Shown here piece by piece: positions 9,126 to 16,008 of a DNA stretch of 33,755 nucleotides (its first letter is position 1; every line of letters begins with the position of its first letter). The stretch is taken from the NCBI RefSeq assembly GCF_013388945.1, contig NZ_JACAEH010000011.1, forward strand, positions 1 through 33,755, read 5' to 3'. The notes beneath the pieces were generated by a model. It was not told the DNA's origin and ran no database searches. It worked only from the letters and a program-made list of their open reading frames with translations. The position numbers were made by a program, and so were the translations under genes. Source of the stretch: Nitrososphaera sp. (GTDB taxonomy: Archaea; Thermoproteota; Nitrososphaeria; Nitrososphaerales; Nitrososphaeraceae).

Positions 9126-9186
9126 CACTGTAATCTCATTCAAGAGCCGCAGAAACAAGCTCGAAAAAGCGAGCTGGCCGTACAGT
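9126..9186. other. Nested inverted repeats in a divergent intergenic region
   Basis: A hairpin at 9158-9175 has a perfect 6-base stem (AGCTCG / CGAGCT) and an A-rich 6-base loop. It is enclosed by a second pair, ACTGTA at 9127-9132 with TACAGT at 9181-9186. It lies between the divergent starts of the 85-residue protein and the DNA methyltransferase. It could be a structured RNA, a regulator site or chance. The 180-base gap 9069-9248 otherwise holds only the two promoters. Confidence 0.35.
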
Positions 9187-9257
9187 AATTTTTCACTGCG
9201 TGGTCTAGGACTCTAAAGTATCTTGGATATTGACAAACTAGGCAAGCGGTGCTCATC

Positions 9258-10133
9258 ATGCTTGCTCAGGAAGAACAGATGGCAGACCGGGTCATCCTCG
9301 GCAACTGCAAGAGCGTGCTGCAGAGGCTTCCTGAGAATTCTGTCCAGCTCACGATAACCTCTCCGCCATACCGGAACGCGATAAACTACGACATGCACGC
9401 GTCGGGAAACGGCGGCTACTACCGGGGAAACGCCGGCGTAGAGACTGCCGAGTACCTTGACGAGATGACCGAGATATTCGGCGAAAAAGTCTACAGGGTG
9501 ACAAAGGACGGCGGCTACTGCTGCATAGTCATAGCCAATGAAGTCGTGAACGGCACGATACTGCCCCTTCCGCACATGCTCCTTTCGCGCCTTGTGCAGC
9601 CGTTTGGCAGGTGGCAGATGCACGAGGAGATAATATGGCACAAGGTGACCGGTGGCACGAACCGCTACGGCTCGTTTGTCATAAACCCGTACCCGAAATA
9701 CTATCGTGCAAACATCATGCACGAGTTCATACTCGTTCTCAGAAAGGGCGACGTGGCAAGCGGGCGCAAGCGCAAGGAAGCACTGCCTGCTACGCACGAA
9801 GAATGGACAAAAGAGATAGCAAACTCGGTGTGGCACATAGCGCCGGTCCCGCCCGGCTACATAGACCACCCCTGCCCCTATCCAGAAGAGATACCTTACA
9901 GGCTGATGCAGGTCTACTCGTACAAGGGCGACGTCGTGCTGGACCCTTTCAACGGCAGCGGCCAGACCACTAAAGTCGCGCACAACATTGGAAGGCGCTA
10001 CATAGGGATAGACATGGTAAAAGAATACGTCGAGCTTGCCCGGTCGCGCATTGCCGGCGAGGCGCTGCACATAAGGGAAGAGACGCTTATTGCAAGCTGG
10101 AAAAAGATAAGGTCGCATTATCGGCGCAGATAG
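9258..10133 (+). CDS. Orphan DNA methyltransferase, beta class, probably N4-cytosine
   Basis: This protein of about 290 residues methylates an exocyclic amino group of a DNA base, using S-adenosylmethionine. The catalytic motif TSPPY comes early (about residue 35) and the SAM-binding DPFNGSGQT late (about residue 230), which is the order of the beta class. TSPPY rather than DPPY favours N4-cytosine over N6-adenine. Between them lies a target-recognition region including EIIWHKVTGGTNRYGSF. There is no restriction endonuclease beside it; the neighbours are a small hypothetical and a PPOX protein, so it looks like a solitary, possibly housekeeping, methylase. The start could be the GTG at 9249 or the ATG at 9258. 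The latter lies about 28 bases after a GATATTG box. Confidence 0.88.
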   Translation: MLAQEEQMADRVILGNCKSVLQRLPENSVQLTITSPPYRNAINYDMHASGNGGYYRGNAGVETAEYLDEMTEIFGEKVYRVTKDGGYCCIVIANEVVNGTILPLPHMLLSRLVQPFGRWQMHEEIIWHKVTGGTNRYGSFVINPYPKYYRANIMHEFILVLRKGDVASGRKRKEALPATHEEWTKEIANSVWHIAPVPPGYIDHPCPYPEEIPYRLMQVYSYKGDVVLDPFNGSGQTTKVAHNIGRRYIGIDMVKEYVELARSRIAGEALHIREETLIASWKKIRSHYRRR

Positions 10134-10158
10134 TCTTATTTCCGCGTCCTTGACATAA

Positions 10159-10578
10159 ATGGGCATGCCAAACTCGCAGTCAATCCCCGAGCAGGCGCGC
10201 AGCCTGTTTCAGGGCAAGAACTTTGCATACCTTTCGACGCTGATGAATGACGGCTCGCCGCAGGTGTCTCCGGTCTGGATTGACATCGAAGGCGACGAGA
10301 TAATCGTCAACACGGCACAGGGGCGTATAAAACAAAAGAACGTATCCCGCGACCCGCGCGTGGCGATTTCGGTTGCCGACAGCACCAACCCCTACACCAT
10401 GATTGCCGTGCAGGGCAGGGTCGTCAAGCAGACTACCGAAGGCGCCGAGGAGCACATAGACCAGATGGCAAAAAAGTACCTGGGCGTGGACAAGTATCCC
10501 GGCAGGGCGCCGGGTGAAAAGCGGATACTCTTGCGGATAAAGCCGGAAAAAGTGCATTACCAGTCGTTCCGGGGCTGA
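10159..10578 (+). CDS. PPOX-class (pyridoxamine oxidase-like) F420/FMN-binding protein
   Basis: This 139-residue split-barrel protein fits the pyridoxamine-phosphate-oxidase-like superfamily. Small members like this usually bind F420 or FMN and reduce or oxidise small substrates. The recognisable run is FAYLSTLMNDGSPQVSPVWIDIEGDEI, then NTAQGRIKQKNVSRDPRVAISV and MIAVQGRVV, typical of the deazaflavin-dependent group. The KxKNVxRDPR part contacts the cofactor phosphate in the family. A TTATTT box about 22 bases before the ATG suggests its own leaderless transcript. The substrate cannot be told. It ends with its stop codon directly against that of the convergent zinc protein. Confidence 0.85.
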   Translation: MGMPNSQSIPEQARSLFQGKNFAYLSTLMNDGSPQVSPVWIDIEGDEIIVNTAQGRIKQKNVSRDPRVAISVADSTNPYTMIAVQGRVVKQTTEGAEEHIDQMAKKYLGVDKYPGRAPGEKRILLRIKPEKVHYQSFRG

Positions 10579-10920
10579 TCAGCCAGGCCGTGTGTTCCTT
10601 TCTTTGAGCAGGCGCCCCAGTGCCTTCTGCCTTATTGCCACGTCGACGTACTCGGCGTCGCAGCTGGTGCAAACCGTGTATACTGCGGCGCTGTCCTGGC
10701 TTGGCGTGATGACCTTTTCCCACCTGAGCGGGAACGACCTCTTGGAGCACACGACACAGGCAGCCTTGCCCTCGAGCGCCGAGCCGTCGGCCCCGGTGTA
10801 CATCGCGTACATCTCGTAGCCGTCGTCCTGCAGGGGCTTCCAGATGGAGGCAAACGACTCGATGGAACCGGCGTCAAACCCAAGCGCCTGCAGTCGCGAG
10901 GAATGCTCGTCTAGCGACAT
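10579..10920 (-). CDS. Small protein with two CxxC pairs, probable zinc ribbon
   Basis: This 113-residue protein is of unknown function. The C-terminal half holds Cys55-x2-Cys58 (CVVC) and Cys84-x2-Cys87 (CTSC) separated by 25 residues, the spacing of a zinc ribbon, ahead of a basic tail. The N-terminal 45 residues look helical and acidic. The ATG at 10920 is backed by a minus-strand TTAATATTT box at about 10942-10950, 26 bases upstream. It is one of three small probable zinc proteins scattered around the aromatic gene cluster. A DNA, RNA or protein contact role is plausible but not shown. Confidence 0.68.
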   Translation of the reverse strand: MSLDEHSSRLQALGFDAGSIESFASIWKPLQDDGYEMYAMYTGADGSALEGKAACVVCSKRSFPLRWEKVITPSQDSAAVYTVCTSCDAEYVDVAIRQKALGRLLKERNTRPG

Positions 10921-10971
10921 CTCGAAATCTGAACCGGCAAGGAAATATTAACCATGCACAGGCCGGCGACC

Positions 10972-10978
10972 TTTAATA
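10972..10978 (+). promoter_or_regulatory. TATA-like box of the C2H2 zinc finger gene
   Basis: TTTAATA is centred 25 bases before the GTG at 11000, the standard distance for a leaderless archaeal start. It decides the start of an otherwise easily missed 48-codon gene. Confidence 0.55.
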
Positions 10979-10999
10979 GCTGCGCATCGAATATACCCT

Positions 11000-11146
11000 G
11001 TGTCAGCCGCTACGTCGTCCGGGAAACGGCCTGCGGGTCACCGGTGTAACCTTTGCGGCAGGGTTTTCGAGAGCGCGGACCTGCTTGAGGCGCACAAGAA
11101 AATGGAGCACGGCGAGTCGGTCCATCCGCCTGCCGGCGTAGGCTAA
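11000..11146 (+). CDS. Single C2H2 zinc finger microprotein
   Basis: A 48-residue open frame reads from GTG to TAA with one classical C2H2 finger. Cys16-x2-Cys19 and His32-x4-His37 are separated by 12 residues, with Phe23 and Leu29 at the hydrophobic core positions (core RCNLCGRVFESADLLEAHKK). Flanking residues are short and polar. Such one-finger proteins are common in archaea and may bind DNA or protein partners, but the target is unknown. It was found by codon reading and is supported by a TATA-like box 25 bases before the start. It sits directly upstream of aroD, whose own box (TAATAAGTA) overlaps its stop. Confidence 0.72.
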   Translation: MSAATSSGKRPAGHRCNLCGRVFESADLLEAHKKMEHGESVHPPAGVG

Positions 11147-11172
11147 TAAGTACCTCTTGCTACCTGATTGCG

Positions 11173-11856
11173 TTGGCAAAGATCTGCGTAACAATTGCCG
11201 AAGAAAGCGTTGGAAAGGTAAAAGAACAGATGAAGAAGGCCTTTGAGGCCGGCGCAGACTTTGTCGAGGTCCGCTTTGATTTCTTGAAACCCGGCGAGGT
11301 TATGGCCGCAGTTGACATCATAGGCGAGGACAGGGGCAGGTGCGTGTTCACGCTCCGCTCGGTGGCGCAGGGCGGCAAGTTCTCCGGGACCGAAGAAGAA
11401 AGGATGCGCCTGTTGAGAAAGCTGGCAGAGGCCAAACCCATGCTGGTCGACGTCGAGCTCGATACGCTAAAAGTCAACGACAACCTTGCCGACTATCTGG
11501 AGCTTGCAAGCATCCCGACGCTTGTCTCGTGGCACGACTTTGAAAAGACGCCGCCAAACGAAGAGCTGTCGTCGATTCTCACTGAAATGAGGATCTTTAG
11601 CACCTACGTCAAGGTGGTCACGACTGCCAAGAGCGTAGACGACTCGCTGAGGCTGATGGCGCTCTACGAGGGCGCGCTTGGATTGCACCCGATAATATTT
11701 GCGATGGGGGAAGCAGGCGTGCTTACAAGGGTCATGTCTGCCCTGTACGGCGCGCCCTACACCTACGCCGCGCTTGACAGGGCAGTTGCGCCGGGGCAGC
11801 TGACTCTTGCGCAGATGAGAAAGCTATATGACGGGATAAAGGGCAATCGCTCTTGA
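11173..11856 (+). CDS. aroD: 3-dehydroquinate dehydratase, type I
   Basis: This 227-residue type I enzyme dehydrates 3-dehydroquinate to 3-dehydroshikimate through a Schiff base. The expected catalytic residues are present: Lys147 (TYVKVVTTAK) forms the imine, and His121 (SWHDFE) and Glu95 (VDVELD) are the acid/base pair. EVRFDF and the C-terminal APYTYAAL-type block are family features. The start is TTG at 11173, about 27 bases after TAATAAGTA, so it is leaderless and probably heads a seven-gene operon. Its stop overlaps the possible aroE start (TTGA). Confidence 0.95.
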   Translation: MAKICVTIAEESVGKVKEQMKKAFEAGADFVEVRFDFLKPGEVMAAVDIIGEDRGRCVFTLRSVAQGGKFSGTEEERMRLLRKLAEAKPMLVDVELDTLKVNDNLADYLELASIPTLVSWHDFEKTPPNEELSSILTEMRIFSTYVKVVTTAKSVDDSLRLMALYEGALGLHPIIFAMGEAGVLTRVMSALYGAPYTYAALDRAVAPGQLTLAQMRKLYDGIKGNRS

Positions 11857-12707
11857 CGATGGAAAGGGCCCCCGTCAAGACCTACTGCATTATAGGCGAC
11901 CCTGTACATCACTCGCTGTCGCCCGGGATGCAGAACGCGGCTTTTAACGCCCTTGGCCTGAACTGCACGTACATTGCATTTCGAGTGCCCACTTCCGAAC
12001 TGGAGGCGTCCATCCAGTCGCTCCGGTCGATAAAAATAGCGGGATTTAACGTCACCATCCCGCACAAGGTGGCTGTCATGAAGTATCTTGACGAGCTGGA
12101 CGCAACTGCAAAAAAGGCCGGCGCGGTCAACACGGTCAACAACATCGAAGGCGTGTTCAAAGGCTACAACACTGACATGCACGGGTTCATCGAGCCCTTG
12201 AGGAGGCGCAAGGTTGACTTTGAGGGGATGTCTGTGCTATTGCTTGGAGCCGGCGGCGCCGCGCGGGCAATAGTTGCAGCCCTGTCTGAAGAAAAAGGCA
12301 TTGCAAAGGTGGTGATCGCAAACCGCGACCAGAAAAAGGCCGGCGAGCTTGCAAGGGCAGGCGAAAAGATGGGCTTAAAGTGCGAGCCTCTGCCGTTTGA
12401 CAAAGTCACGACAGCGTCGCCTGACGCGGACTTGGTAGTGAACGCGACTTCGATTGGGCTTTCAAACGAGCCGTCGCCGGTGGACTCTGATCACATTAAA
12501 AAGGGAAGCATCGTTTACGACATCGTGTACAGGCCGGTGGTCACCGACTTGATAGAGCAGGCCAAGATGGCGCAGGCAAGCGTCGTCTATGGCTACGAGA
12601 TGCTTATTGAGCAGGGGGCCCGGGCGTTTGAGATATGGACAGGGCTTGAGGCTCCAAGGGAAGTCATGAAAAAGAACCTGCTTGGGATATTCGGGGAGCC
12701 GACATGA
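11853..12707 (+). CDS. aroE: Shikimate dehydrogenase
   Basis: This protein of about 284 residues reduces 3-dehydroshikimate to shikimate with NADPH. The substrate half shows GDPVHHSLSPGMQNAAF, NVTIPHK with catalytic Lys72, GAVNTV and YNTDMHGF. The dinucleotide-binding half shows LLGAGGAARAI, then NATSIGLS and the late YDIVYRP and GYEMLIEQGA. The start is either TTG at 11853, overlapping the aroD stop by four bases, or ATG at 11859. Both keep the SDH N-terminus intact. Its own stop overlaps the next start as ATGA, so translation is coupled on both sides. Confidence 0.95.
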   Translation: MTMERAPVKTYCIIGDPVHHSLSPGMQNAAFNALGLNCTYIAFRVPTSELEASIQSLRSIKIAGFNVTIPHKVAVMKYLDELDATAKKAGAVNTVNNIEGVFKGYNTDMHGFIEPLRRRKVDFEGMSVLLLGAGGAARAIVAALSEEKGIAKVVIANRDQKKAGELARAGEKMGLKCEPLPFDKVTTASPDADLVVNATSIGLSNEPSPVDSDHIKKGSIVYDIVYRPVVTDLIEQAKMAQASVVYGYEMLIEQGARAFEIWTGLEAPREVMKKNLLGIFGEPT

Positions 12708-13549
12708 AGGTAAGGGCAACCATGCACGGCGCAGTGTCCATAGTAAACGCGATAGCGACGGGCAACGGCTCGGCGCTTGGGATATCGCTTGCAGTCACTG
12801 CAGAAGCGGAAATGGGCAAGGGCAGGGGCCTGCGCTTTCTTACAGGAAGAAGCGACGACAGGCTCGTCGCCAACATTGCCAAGAACGTGCTTCCTGCAGG
12901 CACGCTTGAAAAGAACCAGGTGTCAGTCAGAGTTCGCTCGGAGGTCCCGATAGGCTTTGGTCTGAAAAGTTCCAGCGCCGTTTCAAACGCAATAGCGCTT
13001 GCACTGAGCAGGCTCGTGAAGGACAAGATAGACGACATGGCGGTGCTCGACGCCGCAGTCAGGGCTTCCCTTGACGCCAAGGTGACCATAACAGGAGCGT
13101 TTGACGACGCGACTGCCTGCTACTTTGGCGGGTTTGTGGTCACCGACAATTATGCAAGAAAGCTGGTAAGGCGGGAAAAGGCGCCGGACAACCTTTATGC
13201 TGTCATATTCCTTCCGCGGAACACGCCCAGAGGCGACGTGAGCAAGCTGCGCGACCTGTCGGACCTCTTCATGGACGCCTACCAGCTTGCAGAGGCAGGC
13301 GAGTACTGGAAGGCCATGAAGATGAACGGCGTCCTTGCGTCTGCGGCGCTCTCGTCAAGCTACAAGCCTGTCCTTGCTGCCCTGGAAAAGGGTGCGCTTG
13401 CAGCCGGCACGTCGGGCAACGGGCCATCGATTGCGGCAGTCGCGTATGAGGACGAGGTCGAGGACATCAAGTACGCCTTTTCCAAGTTCAACGGAAAGGT
13501 GATAGTGTCTAAAGTTAATAACCAGAAGGCGTCGGTGGAGGTGCTGTAG
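12704..13549 (+). CDS. Archaeal shikimate kinase (GHMP family)
   Basis: This 281-residue kinase phosphorylates shikimate at the 3-hydroxyl. It belongs to the GHMP kinase superfamily (homoserine/mevalonate kinase fold) and is unrelated to bacterial AroK. The ATP-binding motif is PIGFGLKSSSAVSNA at about residues 85-99. The C-terminal GTSGNGPSIAA is the third GHMP motif. DAKVTITGAFDDATACYFGG is characteristic of archaeal shikimate kinase. The ATG overlaps the aroE stop (ATGA), and the stop TAG is followed directly by the aroA ATG. The position between aroE and aroA confirms the role. Confidence 0.93.
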   Translation: MKVRATMHGAVSIVNAIATGNGSALGISLAVTAEAEMGKGRGLRFLTGRSDDRLVANIAKNVLPAGTLEKNQVSVRVRSEVPIGFGLKSSSAVSNAIALALSRLVKDKIDDMAVLDAAVRASLDAKVTITGAFDDATACYFGGFVVTDNYARKLVRREKAPDNLYAVIFLPRNTPRGDVSKLRDLSDLFMDAYQLAEAGEYWKAMKMNGVLASAALSSSYKPVLAALEKGALAAGTSGNGPSIAAVAYEDEVEDIKYAFSKFNGKVIVSKVNNQKASVEVL

Positions 13550-14857
13550 ATGGCAAGCATTGTTGTCCGCAGGTCAAAGATAGCCGGGAGCGTCAGGTGC
13601 CCTTCAAGCAAGAGCTACACCCACAGGGCGCTTGCAGTGGCGTCGCTTGCGCCCGGCCAGTCGACAATAACAAACGCGCTTCTGGCGCGGGATACGCTTG
13701 CCACGCTTGCCTGCTGCAGGGCATTTGGCGCAGAGATAGAAAGCAGGCGGGAAGGCAGGGCGGTGCAGGTAAGGGGCAGGCGCAACTTTGACCCGCCCGG
13801 CAACGTGCTCAACTGCGAAAATTCCGGAACTACCATCAGGATAATGACTGCCCTGTCGGGCCTTGCGAGCAAGGGCTATGTGGTATTGACAGGCGACGAG
13901 AGCCTGCGCCGGCGGCCGATGCAGCCGATACTGGACGCGCTCTCGCAGCTCGGGGTCGAGGCGCATTCGGCAAGGGAGAACGGTACGCCCCCGCTCATTG
14001 TCAAGGGAGGCGGCATAAAGGGAGGCTCGGCACTCATCGACGGAAGCATTTCAAGCCAGTTCATATCAGGACTTCTCATCGCAGGCGTCTATGCAAACAC
14101 CGAGATACTGCTCAAGATAAAGGGCGATCTCGTGTCAAAGCCGTACGTCAAGGCTACGCTTGCCACCATGGAGAACTTTGGAGTCAAGGTAGACCACGAC
14201 GAGAACATGCTTGAATACCGGATTAGAAACGCCGAGTACCGCCCTGCCAGTTTTGACGTGCCAAGCGACTTTTCAACAGCCGCGCTGATTCTTGCCGCCG
14301 GCGCGCTTGCAGGCGAGAAACTGAAAGTCAAAGGGCTGAACTTTGGCCTGCCGCAGGGCGACTCGCAGATAGTCGAGATAATGTCTGCCATGGGCTGCGC
14401 TATAAAGGCAGACAGGCAAAAGGGCGAGGTGGTGGTGCAGGGTGCAGAGCGCCTTGAAGGCGGCGAGTTCAACCTCGGCGACACGCCTGACCTTCTTCCT
14501 GTCGTTTCAATACTTGCGCTGAAATCCACGTCACCGGTCAAGATAACCGGGGTCGCGCACGCCCGGGTCAAGGAGACTGACAGGGTTGCAAACATTGCCA
14601 AGGAAATTTCAAAGCTTGGCGCAAAGGTCGAGGAGTTTCACGACGGGCTTCTCATAAACGCGCCTAAGAAGCTGAAAAATGCGTCGCTTGAGGCATACGA
14701 GGACCACAGGCTGTTCATGGCTTTTTCGATAGCGGCCATGATGACTGACAAGTCAGTGGTCGCAGGCGCCGAGTCTGTCGACGTCTCGTATCCAAATTTC
14801 GTGCAGGACATGAAGTCGCTTGGTGCAAGGCTTGCCCCGATGCCGAGCCGGGAATAG
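13550..14857 (+). CDS. aroA: 3-phosphoshikimate 1-carboxyvinyltransferase (EPSP synthase)
   Basis: This 435-residue enzyme transfers the enolpyruvyl group of PEP to shikimate 3-phosphate. Typical blocks are CPSSKSYTHRALAVASLA (substrate-binding Lys, Ser, Arg), NCENSGTTIRIM near the PEP site, RRRPMQPILDAL, SSQFISGLL, PSDFSTAAL, GDTPDLLPV, RVKETDR and YEDHRLFMAF. All usual catalytic residues (Lys, Arg, Asp, Glu in these motifs) can be seen. The ATG follows the preceding TAG without a gap. A 44-base space with a TATA box follows before aroC, so transcription may be boosted there. Confidence 0.96.
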   Translation: MASIVVRRSKIAGSVRCPSSKSYTHRALAVASLAPGQSTITNALLARDTLATLACCRAFGAEIESRREGRAVQVRGRRNFDPPGNVLNCENSGTTIRIMTALSGLASKGYVVLTGDESLRRRPMQPILDALSQLGVEAHSARENGTPPLIVKGGGIKGGSALIDGSISSQFISGLLIAGVYANTEILLKIKGDLVSKPYVKATLATMENFGVKVDHDENMLEYRIRNAEYRPASFDVPSDFSTAALILAAGALAGEKLKVKGLNFGLPQGDSQIVEIMSAMGCAIKADRQKGEVVVQGAERLEGGEFNLGDTPDLLPVVSILALKSTSPVKITGVAHARVKETDRVANIAKEISKLGAKVEEFHDGLLINAPKKLKNASLEAYEDHRLFMAFSIAAMMTDKSVVAGAESVDVSYPNFVQDMKSLGARLAPMPSRE

Positions 14858-14869
14858 CCCAAAAAGACA

Positions 14870-14876
14870 ATATATA
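14870..14876 (+). promoter_or_regulatory. TATA box of aroC
   Basis: TATATAG is centred 29 bases before the ATG at 14902. It is an internal promoter in the aro cluster that could let aroC and the downstream genes be made without the upstream ones. Confidence 0.6.
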
Positions 14877-14901
14877 GAACCGCGCCAAGTGTGCTCTGTC
14901 A

Positions 14902-16008
14902 ATGGGCGGAAACATTCTTGGCGAGCGCTTTGCCGCCATGAGCTTCGGAGAGAGCCACGGCCGCTGCGTCGGAATAGTGGTGGACGGCTGCCCGGCCGGC
15001 CTGCCGCTTGCTGAATCCGACATCCAGGGCCAGCTGGACCTGAGAAAGCCCGGCCAGTCGGCGGTAACCACCCAGCGAAAGGAGGAGGACAGGGTTGAGA
15101 TACTTTCCGGCACTTTCAACGGCCTCACCACAGGCGCGCCCATCTGCATGCTCATCTGGAACAAGGACGCAGACTCGCGCGCGTACGAGGCGATAAAGAA
15201 CATCCCCCGCCCAGGTCACGCCGACTACCCTGCGATGGTAAAGTACGGCGGCTTTGCCGATTACCGCGGAAGCGGCAGGTTCTCAGGCAGGCTGACAGCC
15301 ACGCTTGTGATGGCAGGCGCAGTGGCGCAAAAGCTGCTGAAGACAACGCTTGGCATAGAGACTGTCGCATACACGTCAGAGATAGGCGGAATCAAGGCCG
15401 GCAACATCACAAAGGCAAACATCGCCACCCGCTACTCAAACGACGTCAGGTGCCCGGACCCCGACGCGGCAGAAAAAATGAGGGACGCAATACTCAAGGC
15501 ACGCAAGGACGGCGACTCGCTTGGAGGCGTCGTCGAGTGCACGAGCACCGGGTTACCTGTGGGCCTTGGCGAGCCGATATTCGGGTCTTTAGAATCTGAC
15601 CTGAGCAAGGCGCTTTTCAGCATACCTGCAGTCAAGGCCATAGAGTTTGGCTCGGGCTTTGAAGGCTCCAAGAGGCGGGGCTCGCAGAACAACGACGTCT
15701 ATTACCTTGAAAAGGGCAAGGTGGTCACAAAGACAAACAACGCCGGCGGAATTCTCGGCGGGCTTTCAACCGGCATGCCGCTTGTGCTCCGCGTCGGGTT
15801 CAAGCCGGCCGCGTCGATAGCAAAGGAGCAGGAGACTTTGGACGTTTCCAAAAACGAGCAGACCAAGCTTGCGGTGCCGGGCAGGCACGACCCTTGCGTG
15901 GTCCCAAGGGCTCCACCGATTGTCGAGTGCGTCGTGTCAATGGTGCTTGCAGACCACGCGCTGAGGGCGGGCCTGATACCTCCCGTCCTGAAGGTGGGCG
16001 GAAAGTGA
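14902..16008 (+). CDS. aroC: Chorismate synthase
   Basis: This 368-residue FMN-dependent enzyme converts EPSP to chorismate. The N-terminal GESHGRCVGIVVDGCPAG, the GRFSGRLTA block, the LGGVVE strand and the late NNAGGILGGLSTG and RHDPCVVPRA signatures are all present. The conserved His of GESHG and of GRHDPC are in place. Length is normal for the family. An ATG start follows a TATA box at leaderless distance. The stop TGA overlaps the next gene's GTG as GTGA, linking it to the chorismate mutase fusion. Confidence 0.96.
   Translation: MGGNILGERFAAMSFGESHGRCVGIVVDGCPAGLPLAESDIQGQLDLRKPGQSAVTTQRKEEDRVEILSGTFNGLTTGAPICMLIWNKDADSRAYEAIKNIPRPGHADYPAMVKYGGFADYRGSGRFSGRLTATLVMAGAVAQKLLKTTLGIETVAYTSEIGGIKAGNITKANIATRYSNDVRCPDPDAAEKMRDAILKARKDGDSLGGVVECTSTGLPVGLGEPIFGSLESDLSKALFSIPAVKAIEFGSGFEGSKRRGSQNNDVYYLEKGKVVTKTNNAGGILGGLSTGMPLVLRVGFKPAASIAKEQETLDVSKNEQTKLAVPGRHDPCVVPRAPPIVECVVSMVLADHALRAGLIPPVLKVGGK

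Noticed and set aside
9213-10166. A 317-codon open frame on the minus strand.
   Set aside because: It mirrors the DNA methyltransferase gene almost end to end and shows no protein-family features.
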